A stretch of 64,000 nt of DNA from Lachnospiraceae bacterium (GCA_910575555.1 CAJTFX010000007.1:62001-126000), one strand, 5' to 3'; positions 8,498 through 18,252 are shown, numbered from the stretch's first letter. Notes: generated by a model not told the origin, from the sequence alone. Translations and numbers: made by a program.

Positions 8498-10182
8498 ATT
8501 TCTCCTCCAATCAGTACTTTTTTACCGCAAAATGCAAATCCATATTTTCGAATATTTTCTTTTGGAATCCCTCTGGCAGTCAGAGAGGCCTCGTAACGCT
8601 GCCGTTCAATCTGCCGCAGCGCCGCATCCACCGTATCAGACAGATCCTTCTCTTCGCTGCTTTGCACTTTAAATTCCAGTATCATTGCCGGATCACTTTT
8701 TTCTTTCGGCTCCAGCATAACATCATATCTGCCAAACCCGCTCTCCCGATTGGAAGTAAGCACATATCTGCCGTTTAATTCCACCATCAGTCCTAATACA
8801 AAGCCATGGTAAAAACGTTCAGGTTCTCCTCCCGAAAGACTCTTTCCCGTATCAAAATAACTGAACACAGCCAATGCTACTTTATTCATATAATAATTCA
8901 TTGCGGTCAAATCGCCCTTCAGCAATGCTTTTACAAAATCATTATATTCTTCTTCATATTCTCCAAACCAATCACGGATCATCTGCTCAAACATAATCTG
9001 CACCTCTTTATTCGTCAGCGCCAAATTATAATTCCAGCGTCCTGTAAATTCATCAAATTCCACTCCCACCGCCTTTAAATATCCGCTGGCAAGCAGCAGG
9101 CTCCAAATGGCATTTTTTCTTACCTTCAATTGATTATATACAATCTGTTCATCCATGTCTACTTTCAGAATTCTGCCTTGCATTAATTCTTCAAAATCCT
9201 GCTTTACTTTCCTGCTTCCCTCCTGAAGCAGTTTTCCAAGCAGGCTGTTGGAACTGGTATTTACCCAGTAAGCCCCCAATTCCCGATTATCCAAATAATT
9301 AATCACAGACCAGGGATTGTAAATATCACTCTTACCTCCAAATGTAAAACCATCATACCAGGTTTTCACCTGCTGTTTTCGATCAGATAAACCGAATTCA
9401 TCCAATGCCGCAAAAACTTCTTCTTCTGTGAATCCAAAACTTTCCGCATACTCTTTTGATGTGGTGGTCACTACTTTCAGATTATTCAGGTCTGAAAAAA
9501 CAGATTCTTTACTGACTCTGGTAATCCCCGTCATAATCGCCCGTTCCAGATATGGATTTGTTTTAAATGTAGAATGGAACAGGCCTCTGATTAATTCCAC
9601 TGCTTCTTCCCAATAACCGCTGACATAAGCTTCCTGCATGGGAGTATCATATTCATCCAGAAGAATAATCACTTTTTTTCCATAATAGCGATATAGATAA
9701 TTTGCCAGAGCTTTCAAAGAATAGGAAATTTCATTGGTTTCCATGGCTACAGATATATTCTGAAACTCTTTTTTCTCACATTCATTCAGCGCATCGCTTT
9801 TCAAAAGAAAATCATATTGGTTATATACTGCCTTGATAATTCTGCACAATTTTTTTCTCATCTGCCCGCAGCTGGTTTCTTTGATATCTGCAAAACTCAG
9901 AAAAATTACCGGATACGTTCCCTGCAATTGACGGAACCGTTCATTTTCCCAAATCGAAAGCCCTTCAAATAAATCTCCCCGATTGTTATATTCCACAGAG
10001 AAAAACTGTTCTGTCATACTCATATTCAACGTTTTGCCAAATCTTCTGGGGCGTGCAATTAAGGTCACAGGATCATCCGCCTCCCACCACTCTCGAATAA
10101 AATCTGTTTTATCTACATAAAAAATATTTTTCATTCTTACAGTTTCAAAATTCTGGTGCCCAATTCCTGTTTTTCTTGCCAT
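8494..10182 (-). CDS. AAA-ATPase-like protein with C-terminal PD-(D/E)XK nuclease-like domain
   Basis: 562 residues. The N-terminus begins IGHQNFETVRMKNIFYVDKT and has a variant P-loop, ARPRRFGKTLNMSM, near 45-58 and a Walker B LLDEYDTP near 175; this is the AAA-ATPase_like (PF09820) layout. The C-terminus has RYDVML and LEFKV, matching the D...ExK core of PDDEXK_9 (PF08011). Such genes are common, often multicopy, in gut Clostridia and Bacteroidetes; function is unknown, with nucleic-acid or defence roles suggested. ATG 10182 is preferred to ATG 10188 because AGAGG is too close to the first. Upstream 10189-10324 shows no clear gene. Confidence 0.85.
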   Translation of the reverse strand: MARKTGIGHQNFETVRMKNIFYVDKTDFIREWWEADDPVTLIARPRRFGKTLNMSMTEQFFSVEYNNRGDLFEGLSIWENERFRQLQGTYPVIFLSFADIKETSCGQMRKKLCRIIKAVYNQYDFLLKSDALNECEKKEFQNISVAMETNEISYSLKALANYLYRYYGKKVIILLDEYDTPMQEAYVSGYWEEAVELIRGLFHSTFKTNPYLERAIMTGITRVSKESVFSDLNNLKVVTTTSKEYAESFGFTEEEVFAALDEFGLSDRKQQVKTWYDGFTFGGKSDIYNPWSVINYLDNRELGAYWVNTSSNSLLGKLLQEGSRKVKQDFEELMQGRILKVDMDEQIVYNQLKVRKNAIWSLLLASGYLKAVGVEFDEFTGRWNYNLALTNKEVQIMFEQMIRDWFGEYEEEYNDFVKALLKGDLTAMNYYMNKVALAVFSYFDTGKSLSGGEPERFYHGFVLGLMVELNGRYVLTSNRESGFGRYDVMLEPKEKSDPAMILEFKVQSSEEKDLSDTVDAALRQIERQRYEASLTARGIPKENIRKYGFAFCGKKVLIGGEI

Positions 10183-10324
10183 TACCATACCTCTTTTCTG
10201 CTCTCTTAGAACCTATTATACTGTATCGCTCCTGAGAATACAATTTTTTTCCTGATTTCCAAAAACACAGGAAGTCTCACAATACTTTTCACAGTTTCAG
10301 AAGAAAATTTTGTAATTTTTCCCA

Positions 10325-10353
10325 TTGTCATCCAAGGGATTTCTCTTTATAAT
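10325..10353 (+). promoter_or_regulatory. amylase promoter with long leader
   Basis: TTGTCA (10325-10330), 17 bp, TATAAT (10348-10353). The start codon lies about 110 nt downstream, so the mRNA has a long GC-rich leader (about 10360-10468) with several self-complementary GCC/GGC stretches. I could not match it to a known riboswitch. Confidence 0.75.
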
Positions 10354-10468
10354 GGAATTATCTTGTTTCACTTGCTAAATTCTGAATTGTTACGAGATAT
10401 GCCGCCTGAATGCCGCGGCTCCTGACGGAACCTGGCAGGGAGGCAGTAAATAGAAAGGAGCTTATATT

Positions 10469-11779
10469 ATGTGGGCTTACGAAAGTGTGTTTTATCAGAT
10501 TTATCCCCTGGGATTCTGCGGCGCTCCCTTTGAAAATGACGGCGTCAGCGAAAGCCGGATTTTAAAGGTGAAAGAATGGATTCCCCATCTGGAACAATTA
10601 GGGGTGAACGCCATTTATTTTTCCCCGCTGTTTGAATCAGACACCCATGGCTACAATGCCAGGGATTACCGCAGCATCGACGTGCGTCTGGGCACCAATG
10701 AGGACTTTAAAGAGGTGTGCACGGCGCTCCACAAAGCCGGTATCCGCGTTGTGTTAGACGGCGTGTTTAACCATGCCGGACGGGGATTTTTTGCATTCCA
10801 GGATGTGGTGCAGAACCGGGAAAATTCCAGATACCGCGACTGGTTCCACATTGATTTCAACGGCAATTCCAACTATAACGACGGATTGTGGTATGAAGGA
10901 TGGGAAGGCAATTACGATCTGGTCAAATTAAACCTCAGAAATGAAGAAGTCATTCAATACCTTCTGGAAAGCATTGATCTGTGGGTGAAAGAATGGGACA
11001 TTGACGGACTTCGCCTGGATGTTGCCTATTGCCTGGATCATGATTTTGTCCGGAGACTGCGCAGCCACTGCGACAGCCTGAAAGAAGATTTTTTCCTGGT
11101 GGGAGAAATGCTTCACGGAGATTACAACCAGCTTGTCAATGACGCCATGCTGCATTCAGCCACCAATTACGAATGCTATAAGGGACTTCACTCCAGCTTC
11201 AATTCCATGAACATGTTCGAGATCAATCATTCTCTGCTGCGTCAGTTTGGGCCGGAAAACTGGACATTGTACAAAGGAAAGCATCTCCTGAGCTTTGTGG
11301 ACAACCACGATGTTTCCAGAATTGCCACAATACTGGGCAATGCTTCCCACCTTCCGCTGATTTATGCACTGGCCTTCGGTATGCCGGGCATTCCCTGTGT
11401 TTACTACGGCAGCGAATGGGGAACTGAAGGAGATAAGAAAAACGGCGATCCAAGCCTGCGGCCCAGCTTCGATGCGCCAAAGTGGAATGAACTGACTGAC
11501 TGGATTGCCCTTCTTGCAGCTGCGAAAAAGAACTCCAACGCGCTGAATTACGGTGATTTCCGCTCTGTGGTACTGACTAATAAGCAGTGTATCTTTGAAC
11601 GGAAAACAGACAGTGAACGGGTGCTGGTTGCCATCAACGCAGACAGCGAACCTTACACCGCCCATTTCGACGCAGGATGCGGAATGGCAGAAGATTTAAT
11701 TTCCGGAGAATCCCATGACTTCGGGGGCGGAAGCGAATTGCCTCCTTACAGTGCATATTTCTGGAAATGTGAGAAATAA
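10469..11779 (+). CDS. GH13 alpha-amylase family glycosidase
   Basis: 436 residues, no signal peptide, so cytoplasmic. Catalytic (beta/alpha)8 motifs are all present: DGVFNH near 97-102, GLRLDVA with nucleophile Asp184, VGEMLHG with acid/base Glu213, and FVDNHD with Asp278. Length and motifs fit a maltodextrin-hydrolysing enzyme such as a neopullulanase or cyclomaltodextrinase-like or alpha-glucosidase subfamily. Together with glycogen phosphorylase at the left edge it fits intracellular glucan use, though the two are 8 kb apart. The ATG follows AAAGGAGC. Exact linkage specificity cannot be told. Confidence 0.92.
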   Translation: MWAYESVFYQIYPLGFCGAPFENDGVSESRILKVKEWIPHLEQLGVNAIYFSPLFESDTHGYNARDYRSIDVRLGTNEDFKEVCTALHKAGIRVVLDGVFNHAGRGFFAFQDVVQNRENSRYRDWFHIDFNGNSNYNDGLWYEGWEGNYDLVKLNLRNEEVIQYLLESIDLWVKEWDIDGLRLDVAYCLDHDFVRRLRSHCDSLKEDFFLVGEMLHGDYNQLVNDAMLHSATNYECYKGLHSSFNSMNMFEINHSLLRQFGPENWTLYKGKHLLSFVDNHDVSRIATILGNASHLPLIYALAFGMPGIPCVYYGSEWGTEGDKKNGDPSLRPSFDAPKWNELTDWIALLAAAKKNSNALNYGDFRSVVLTNKQCIFERKTDSERVLVAINADSEPYTAHFDAGCGMAEDLISGESHDFGGGSELPPYSAYFWKCEK

Positions 11780-11788
11780 AATACAAAT

Positions 11789-11888
11789 CAAGGCCGTTGG
11801 AAAATGACTGGTTCCTGCAATATATGCTGTGATTTATAATCATGGTCATATATGGTGTGGGAATCCCATTTTCTGACAGCCTTTTTAT
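11789..11888 (+). terminator. long imperfect hairpin after amylase
   Basis: AAGGCCGTTGGAAAATG (from 11790) is nearly complementary to the stretch ending CATTTTCTGACAGCCTT at 11883, followed by TTTTTATTT. This gives a long imperfect stem with a T tract, a likely terminator for the amylase. Confidence 0.6.
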
Positions 11889-11933
11889 TTGGACAATATC
11901 AACGTACATGGCCTGTATGAAACAGCTGCAGCG

Positions 11934-12377
11934 CTACTTTTTGCTGCAAACCCTTCCCAACCGGTTAAACCAGCTCTGAGGCAGCATCAGCCCAAAGATA
12001 ATTCCCAGCACAATCGCCCCTGCAATCTTAAAGGTTTCCATTCCTTTTGCGGCGCATTGCTCCAACTCATTCATAATCAGATAATACGAGGTATAATATA
12101 TTCCGGACCCAGGCACCAGTGTAAATATTCCTGTAATCAAAAACACCGTACTGGGCATTTTCCGAACCGCCGACAAAATCCTGGCAATCAACGTAAGCAC
12201 CAAAGCAGCCCAGATAGAGGCAAGAACTGTGCCTGTCCCTTTAGATATGCAGAACAGATACACCATCCAACCGACAGCCCCATTAATTCCGCACAGCAGA
12301 TACTCAGAACGAGGCACATGAAACAACACCGCAAAAGCAATGGTAGCAGCCATAGAGATCAAAATCTGATCTGTCAT
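11934..12377 (-). CDS. threonine/serine exporter, small subunit (ThrE C-terminal domain)
   Basis: 147 residues with about four or five hydrophobic segments. It matches the ThrE_2/DUF3815 half of the bacterial threonine/serine exporter, which is one polypeptide in actinobacteria and split in many Firmicutes. The start overlaps the stop of the large subunit by 4 bp, so the two are coupled. Acts in the cytoplasmic membrane. Confidence 0.85.
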   Translation of the reverse strand: MTDQILISMAATIAFAVLFHVPRSEYLLCGINGAVGWMVYLFCISKGTGTVLASIWAALVLTLIARILSAVRKMPSTVFLITGIFTLVPGSGIYYTSYYLIMNELEQCAAKGMETFKIAGAIVLGIIFGLMLPQSWFNRLGRVCSKK

Positions 12378-13153
12378 AGCAAAAATGCGCCTCCTCCCAT
12401 CAATTGAAATATCTTAATTACTCCGCCTACCCCAATGGCAATACACATGCCGGTCAGCAATGCGTCAATCATCCGGATACTTCCTGACAGATAATCTCCG
12501 TTAAATAAATCCCGGATAGCGGTAGTCAGCGCCACTCCCGGCACCAGGGGAATAATTCCGCCAATTACTACTTTATCTGACAATATTCCGGCTCCGGCCG
12601 CAAACAGCAGCAAACTTCCCGCCGTCACCAGCGCACTTCCCAGAATATTCATAAGAAATCTGGAAGCATGATAGTTGGCTGCAAGAATCAGAAAAATCTC
12701 CAGAAACACTCCCAGAAAAAAAGATACCATACTGTCATAGGGACGCCCTCCCAACAAATAGCAAAATCCTGCGCTGCCGACGCCGCAGGCAAAAATCATT
12801 GCCAATTTTCCTTCACTGTATGAATTCCTGCACTGTTCCAACCGCTCAAAGGCTTCTGAAATACTGCATTTTTTTTCACATATTTCCCGGGACAGCTGGT
12901 TAATTTCCGCCACCCGTTGTAAATTCACCTCGCCAATGGGCACATAGCGCACCATACTTCCGGCATCCTCCCGCTGTTCATAGACTGTGGCAAAGATTCC
13001 GTTGGTGATTACAAACACATGGTAATCTTCGATTCCATAGGCTTCCAGAATGCGGCTCACCGTCTCCTGCACACGGTAAATTTCACCGCCGCTTTTTAAC
13101 AGCACCTCGCCCACTGATATGGCAAGGTTCAATGTTACTTTACTTTCCGGCAT
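12374..13153 (-). CDS. thrE: threonine/serine exporter, large subunit (ThrE/DUF1212 domain)
   Basis: 259 residues. A soluble N-terminal part (LLKSGGEIYRVQETVSRIL, then FVITNGIFATV) is followed by about five membrane segments, the DUF1212 (PF06738) pattern. With the small subunit it should export threonine and serine. The ribosome binding site AAAGGAT sits inside the end of the upstream ligase-like gene, 7 bp away, so it is likely co-transcribed with 13161-14768; a functional link between them is not obvious. Confidence 0.88.
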   Translation of the reverse strand: MPESKVTLNLAISVGEVLLKSGGEIYRVQETVSRILEAYGIEDYHVFVITNGIFATVYEQREDAGSMVRYVPIGEVNLQRVAEINQLSREICEKKCSISEAFERLEQCRNSYSEGKLAMIFACGVGSAGFCYLLGGRPYDSMVSFFLGVFLEIFLILAANYHASRFLMNILGSALVTAGSLLLFAAGAGILSDKVVIGGIIPLVPGVALTTAIRDLFNGDYLSGSIRMIDALLTGMCIAIGVGGVIKIFQLMGGGAFLL

Positions 13154-13160
13154 GTTGCTG

Positions 13161-14768
13161 TTATCCTTTCAGAAAAGTTTTTTCTTTATAATGCCTCTGT
13201 AAGCTCTTCCATATTCCCAAATATAAGAAAAGCGTCGGCATCAGAAAAGCAGTGGGGTTATTTACCATACTCTGGGCCATATAACTGAATATCATAACGG
13301 TTCCCATCATCAGTACCGGAGCATGGCGGGACGGTTTTCCTGCCAGCAGGGCGCTGCTGATCAGAAGCCCGAAATAACTGACTGTCCCAAATATTCCCGT
13401 AATAGACAAAAACTGAAGCAATTCATTGTGGGGATCTATAATCCGTCCCCCGTAACTTGCCAGTTCCGCCCCCTGGTATTCATACAGGAACAAGTGAAAG
13501 GTATTCAGCCCGTATCCGAAAAATTTTCTGCCCGCCGGCAGCTTTTTCCAGGCAATCCAGGTCTGCTTCCAAATCACGCCCCGGCCGCTTCCGAAATTAT
13601 CCTGCAGCTTCAGCCGGTTCATCCACTGAAGTATCCCATCCCACTGCTTTTCCCCGGACAGATTGGCGATCAACACTGCAGCAGCCGCAAGGCCAAAGAA
13701 AACTGCTATCAATATGAACAATACTCTGCGTATGTTCCGATAAGGAATCTCCCATTTTTTCTTTTCCGCTGTTATCACAAGAATCAAAAGAAAAATCAGA
13801 AAAACTCCCTCTGCCAGCAGCACAGTCCTGCTGATCATAAAATTCTGTAACTTCAGCCCTAAAAATAGCTGTTTCATAAATGCATCCGTGTTTCCTGCGC
13901 CTGCAGCCAGCGTCAGCTTCAAAATCAGGCTTGCGCCCCAGAACATCAGGCACACTTCCAGAAAACGTCTGGCATAATCATGATTTTTCAGTGAAAACCA
14001 GAGCATTACCAGAAAAGACATGCCCAGGCCCAATATCCAACCATCCGTATTTGATGCATAGGCTCCATAGAAACCCAATGTCAAAAATATACCATAGAGC
14101 CCCCTGGAAAGCAAGCCGTCTGAAAGATAATACAATACCATTCCCACCGGAAGCGTCATACAAAAATACGTACCGCAGGCGTTTACATTCCCGATTGTAC
14201 TTGCAAACATTCCAATCTGATTCGGCTGCATATCATCCCACAGATGGAATACATTTATGCCCCAGAACTGCAGAATTAAAATCAGGCTTACCAGTCCGCC
14301 GGAAATCAGGAAAATCCAGGCGATCCAAATCCCCGGCCGCAGATATTTTCCCAAAATCACGTATACCGCAATGCAGAGCGCAAACATAATTGCCCCCAAA
14401 TGTCTCCCGTCTGTGCCATAAAAAGATTCTGAGGGGTTCACAGAACATACAGTGGCAATGATCACCGTCGCCGCCAGACCAATGGCAAACCAGGAATCTA
14501 TGGGGATCTGTTTCAGCGTCTCTTTCAGATCTTTCTTTGCATTTGCTGTTTTCTTTCCTGTTTTTCCAGTTTTTCGCTCCTGCAGATATCCGGTTCCGGC
14601 AAGTATCACCGTCAGTACCGTTAAACCGGCGCCGCAGAAATAGAAAAACATCATTTTAGCCTCCGCAATATTGAAGTAGCCGTCCTGGAAAAACAGAGGG
14701 AAGAACCCCAACATAAGGATGACGAAGAGGGATGCTATGGCTGCTTCCATTTTATTTATAAGTTTCAT
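13161..14768 (-). CDS. O-antigen ligase/polymerase-like membrane protein (paralogue 1)
   Basis: 535 residues with roughly 12 membrane segments and a conserved GSGRGVIWKQTWIAWKKLP...GYGLNTFH...DPHNELLQF block, typical of Wzy_C/O-antigen ligase family proteins. In a Gram-positive the probable role is polymerisation or transfer of a cell-surface glycan. The next gene upstream, 14827-16485, is a clear paralogue, aligning over the full length. This copy has ordinary codon use with GC-rich third positions. No glycosyltransferases are nearby. Confidence 0.8.
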   Translation of the reverse strand: MKLINKMEAAIASLFVILMLGFFPLFFQDGYFNIAEAKMMFFYFCGAGLTVLTVILAGTGYLQERKTGKTGKKTANAKKDLKETLKQIPIDSWFAIGLAATVIIATVCSVNPSESFYGTDGRHLGAIMFALCIAVYVILGKYLRPGIWIAWIFLISGGLVSLILILQFWGINVFHLWDDMQPNQIGMFASTIGNVNACGTYFCMTLPVGMVLYYLSDGLLSRGLYGIFLTLGFYGAYASNTDGWILGLGMSFLVMLWFSLKNHDYARRFLEVCLMFWGASLILKLTLAAGAGNTDAFMKQLFLGLKLQNFMISRTVLLAEGVFLIFLLILVITAEKKKWEIPYRNIRRVLFILIAVFFGLAAAAVLIANLSGEKQWDGILQWMNRLKLQDNFGSGRGVIWKQTWIAWKKLPAGRKFFGYGLNTFHLFLYEYQGAELASYGGRIIDPHNELLQFLSITGIFGTVSYFGLLISSALLAGKPSRHAPVLMMGTVMIFSYMAQSMVNNPTAFLMPTLFLYLGIWKSLQRHYKEKTFLKG

Positions 14769-14826
14769 TTATGGTTTTCCTCCCTGTGAAGCTCATATGC
14801 CTTGTTACCATTCCGATTAAAGACTA

Positions 14827-16485
14827 TCATACCTTATTTTCAATTTCAAGGTCTTTCTCCCTATAATGTCGTTCCATACTCTTTAGAATTCCCAGATAAA
14901 TAAAGAATGTAGGAATAATAAAAGTTGTAGGGCTATTAACCATTCCCCTTGCTAAATAACTGCATATCATAACGGTTCCCATCATCATTACCGGATAACG
15001 GCGGGACATTTTTCCTGCTGATATTGCTGTGCTTACTAGTAGACCAACATAACTGATAAGTCCTAAAATTCCTGTTGTAGAAAGGAAATACAAAATTTCA
15101 TTGTGAGGATCTATTGTTCTGGTAGCTGCCTTGATAAGTTCTTCTGCACCTTGAGAATAATATAACTGATGAAAACAATTTACACCATAACCTAAAACCT
15201 TCTGCAAAAAAGGTAATCTCATCCATACCCACATAGTATGCTTCCAAATGATTCCTCTTCCACTGCCAAACGCATCCTGTAACTTTAAATAATTCATCCA
15301 CTGCAGAGAACCTTCCCAAAGTTTATCCTTTGAAGAATTAACAATTAGAAACAACAATGTGATAACTCCAACTAAAATTAGTAAAAAACCAAAAAAAATT
15401 TTTCTGATTTTCTGATATGGTATTTCTAATTTTTTCTTCTCTGCAATTTCTACTATACCTATACATAACGCAAGCAAAACTGCTTCCAACAACAAGACAT
15501 ATCTATTGAGCATCATATTTTGTAACCGTAACCATCCAAAAATCTGCATCATAAACGCATCTGTATTATTTTGATTTAAGAAGATTGTAATTTTTAAAAG
15601 CATACTGCTGACCCAAAATAACCCACATAATTCCAAAAAGATTTTTATAGATTTATGTGTATGCAAAGAAAACCATAACAACACCAAAAAAGCAACCCCA
15701 ATTCCTACAATCCAACTATCCGTATTTGTTGCATAAGACGCATAAAAGCCTACTATCAGAAATACTCCATAAATCGTTTTAGAAAAAATGGTCTTTGAGC
15801 AGTAATACAACACCATCCCTACAGGAAGTATCATACAAAAATAGCTTGCACATGCATTTGTATTCCCAATAGTAGTCAAATACACACCATACTCATTTGA
15901 CAGCATCCCATCCCACATATGCAAAATATCTTTGCCAAAAAACTGAAAAATCAATAATCCAAATAAAATACTATTGGCAATTAATACAGTCCAGGCCATC
16001 CATATACCTGGTTTTAAATATTTCCCTAAAATAATGTAAACACAAATACAAAGCAAAAATAACCCTGAACCTAGTTTTCTACCATCAGTTCCCCAAAAAG
16101 ACTCCATTGGTTCAACTGAAAAAACAGTGGAGATAAACACAGCCAAAAGAAAAAATGCTACAAACCAGGAGGAAAGAGAGAACTTTGAAAAGTAGTTTCT
16201 CCATTCTTTTACGATAATAGAAAAAAAACCTTTTACTAACATTTTTTGTTTCAAATTTAATAATCTTTCCAAAAACGTAAATAATATTGATAAACCAATC
16301 AAACCACAAGCAGAAATTACAAAGAAATTTTTTTTCGCATCTGATATATTAAAATAAGCATCCTGATAATATAAAGGAAAAAATCCTAACATAAGAATAA
16401 CAAATATTCCTGCTATACTTCTTTGAAACTCGTTGATAATACTCCTACCCTGCAAACTTCGATTTTTCTTTGCTTTCTTTTTCAT
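14827..16485 (-). CDS. O-antigen ligase/polymerase-like membrane protein (paralogue 2, AT-rich)
   Basis: 552 residues. Same architecture as its downstream neighbour: ILMLGFFPLYYQDAYFNI at the N-terminus, FWGTDGRKLGSG, KYLKPGIWMAW, GSGRGIIWKHT and TIDPHNEILYFLS. DNA is markedly AT-rich compared with paralogue 1, so it was probably acquired separately or has drifted under different pressure. The start ATG follows TAGGAGAGAAA. It lies downstream of the terminator of the Ig-like gene and may depend on read-through or its own weak promoter. Confidence 0.8.
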   Translation of the reverse strand: MKKKAKKNRSLQGRSIINEFQRSIAGIFVILMLGFFPLYYQDAYFNISDAKKNFFVISACGLIGLSILFTFLERLLNLKQKMLVKGFFSIIVKEWRNYFSKFSLSSWFVAFFLLAVFISTVFSVEPMESFWGTDGRKLGSGLFLLCICVYIILGKYLKPGIWMAWTVLIANSILFGLLIFQFFGKDILHMWDGMLSNEYGVYLTTIGNTNACASYFCMILPVGMVLYYCSKTIFSKTIYGVFLIVGFYASYATNTDSWIVGIGVAFLVLLWFSLHTHKSIKIFLELCGLFWVSSMLLKITIFLNQNNTDAFMMQIFGWLRLQNMMLNRYVLLLEAVLLALCIGIVEIAEKKKLEIPYQKIRKIFFGFLLILVGVITLLFLIVNSSKDKLWEGSLQWMNYLKLQDAFGSGRGIIWKHTMWVWMRLPFLQKVLGYGVNCFHQLYYSQGAEELIKAATRTIDPHNEILYFLSTTGILGLISYVGLLVSTAISAGKMSRRYPVMMMGTVMICSYLARGMVNSPTTFIIPTFFIYLGILKSMERHYREKDLEIENKV

Positions 16486-16501
16486 TTTCTCTCCTATGCA
16501 T

Positions 16502-16535
16502 AAAAGAGCACCTGAACAGTCTCCTGCTCAGGTGC
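16502..16535 (-). terminator. terminator of Ig-like protein gene
   Basis: GCACCTGA (16508-16515) pairs with TCAGGTGC (16528-16535), and in the leftward direction is followed by TCTTTTA. It lies between the Ig-like gene and the ligase paralogue. Confidence 0.85.
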
Positions 16536-16578
16536 ATCTTACAATTCATACTTCTCAAACAATAATGTTATAGAGACC

Positions 16579-18162
16579 TTATTTCTTCTTTACCGTTACT
16601 TTAAAGGTTGCTACTTTACCTTTCTTAGTAACTACAGTAATATCTGCTTTACCAGCTTTCTTTCCTTTAACAACACCTTTGCTGGTTACAGTTGCAACCT
16701 TCTTATTAGATGATGTACAAGACTTAATGGAATCTCCTTTACCTTTTAAGGTAATCTTAAGGGTCTTTCCTACCTTTACATTTCCTTTAGTTTTAGAAAG
16801 GCTAGCTTTTCCTTCAGATACCGTCACTACACATTTAGCGGATTTCTTATCAGCTTTTACAGTGATAGTTGCTACACCGGCTGCTTTTCCAGTTACAATA
16901 CCATCTTTTACAGTTGCTACTTTCTTATTAGAAGTAGTCCATTTCAATGTGCTTGTAGCTTTCTTCGGGCTTAAGGTCGCCTGTAATGCAAGGGTTTCAC
17001 CTTTCTTTAAGCTTGCAGTCTTCTTCAATGTAACTTTTGTTGCTTTCTTTGCCTTCTTTACTACTTCTACTTTTACAGTTGCTTTCTTACCGCCTGCTGT
17101 TGCAGTAATCGTAGCTTTACCAGTCTTATTTTTCTTAGTAGAAACTACACCCTTGTTATTAACAGATGCAACACTTGACTTACTGGACTTCCAAGTTACT
17201 TTCTTATCTGTAGCATTCTTTGGTGCAACAGATGCCCCAAGTGTTACTTTCTTACCTGCTACTATGTAAACTGTTGATTTTCTATTAAGTGTTACTTTGC
17301 TTACCGGAACTACTGTGGTCGTTGCAGTAGGCTCTGTTACAGTCACTTTACATGTTGCTTTAACAGTCTTATCAGCATCGCTGGTAACTGTAATAGTTGC
17401 TTCACCTTTTGCAACTGCTGTAACTGTTCCGTCCGTTGCTACAGTTGCAACTGCAGCTTTATCTGTAGTCCAAGCTACTTTTGCATTAGTTGCTCCTGTT
17501 ACTGTTGCTGTAAGTTTCTGTGTCTTACCTTTTTCAAGGGAAATAGCAGTTTTATCTAATTTTACTTCAACTTTAGCTGGTGCAGGACTTACAGTTATTG
17601 CATGTGTTGCTGTTCCTGTTTTTCCATTGCTGTATGTTACTGTTGCTGTAACATTCACAGAACCTGCAGTCTTACCATTTACTGTTACTTTGTTTCCTGC
17701 TGCTTTTAATTCTACATTTTTGTTAGTTGCTGACCAAGTTACTGCTGACACTGCTCTTGCACTGCTATTATATGTTTTCGCAACTTGTTCCTCACTGTCA
17801 TCACCTGTTGTTCCTGGTTTGTTTGAATCATCACCTGTTGTTCCTGGTTTGTTTGAATCATCACCTGTTGTTCCTGGTTTGTTTGAATCATCATCTGTTG
17901 TTCCTGGTTTGTTTGAATCATCATCTGTTGTTCCTGGTTTGTCGCCAGCAACTGAATCTGTCACTTTTGCCTCCAGAGTAACACTCTCTCCTACTGTAAC
18001 TTTGTCTGGTCCGCTTATTGAAATAGTTCCGTCTTTTGCTTCAGCTGCCTGCGCAAATGCTCCATCCACAAAAACAGTGGTCAGGCATACACAGAAAGCC
18101 AAAAACATTGCAAGGAACTTTTTCAAGCTTCCTTTTTGGGTTTTCACCTGTAATTCTGTCAT
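16579..18162 (-). CDS. secreted multi-Ig-like (Big_2) surface protein
   Basis: 527 residues. Signal peptide: basic start, hydrophobic FLAMFLAFCVCLTTVFV, cleavage near AFAQA-AEA. It then has an Ig-like segment, a tandem PGTT(D/G)DDSNK linker (five 10-residue units), and four or more Big_2-like domains with the usual W(T/S)(S/T)xxxxVA(T/S)V...G.(A/K)TITV pattern, ending in a very Lys-rich C-terminus. No LPXTG or S-layer domain, so it may be released or held by charge. Start ATG 18162 is chosen because AAAGGAGG precedes it and the longer frame starts inside the promoter. Probably an adhesion or wall-matrix protein. Confidence 0.85.
   Translation of the reverse strand: MTELQVKTQKGSLKKFLAMFLAFCVCLTTVFVDGAFAQAAEAKDGTISISGPDKVTVGESVTLEAKVTDSVAGDKPGTTDDDSNKPGTTDDDSNKPGTTGDDSNKPGTTGDDSNKPGTTGDDSEEQVAKTYNSSARAVSAVTWSATNKNVELKAAGNKVTVNGKTAGSVNVTATVTYSNGKTGTATHAITVSPAPAKVEVKLDKTAISLEKGKTQKLTATVTGATNAKVAWTTDKAAVATVATDGTVTAVAKGEATITVTSDADKTVKATCKVTVTEPTATTTVVPVSKVTLNRKSTVYIVAGKKVTLGASVAPKNATDKKVTWKSSKSSVASVNNKGVVSTKKNKTGKATITATAGGKKATVKVEVVKKAKKATKVTLKKTASLKKGETLALQATLSPKKATSTLKWTTSNKKVATVKDGIVTGKAAGVATITVKADKKSAKCVVTVSEGKASLSKTKGNVKVGKTLKITLKGKGDSIKSCTSSNKKVATVTSKGVVKGKKAGKADITVVTKKGKVATFKVTVKKK
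17801..17943 (-). repeat. 30-bp coding tandem repeat (about 4.8 units)
   Basis: Four full units and one partial unit of 30 bp within the Ig-like gene, encoding the acidic PGTT(D/G)DDSNK linker. Units 1-3 and 4-5 differ by one base (cacc versus catc), so copy number has changed recently. This is the sort of array that varies by slippage. Confidence 0.9.
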
Positions 18163-18223
18163 TACAAATCCTCCTTTAAAATTGTTGTTTTTCAGACATC
18201 CTTCGTTTTCTGTCTTGTTTATT

Positions 18224-18252
18224 AACATACCACTTTTTTTCAGGTTTGTCAA
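18224..18252 (-). promoter_or_regulatory. promoter of Ig-like protein gene
   Basis: Leftward: TTGACA (18252-18247), 17 bp, TATGTT (18229-18224). The start codon is about 60 nt downstream. Confidence 0.75.

Noticed and set aside
10360-10468. Possible riboswitch in the amylase leader
   Set aside because: GC-rich and self-complementary, but I could not match any known riboswitch core; left as an unexplained leader.
13161-16485. Part of a lipopolysaccharide O-antigen locus
   Set aside because: All other features are Gram-positive and no LPS genes are present; the family also acts on other surface glycans.
17801-17943. Regular 30-bp repeats that might be taken for a CRISPR array
   Set aside because: There are no unique spacers; the units are contiguous and in frame in the Ig-like gene, encoding a repeated acidic linker.
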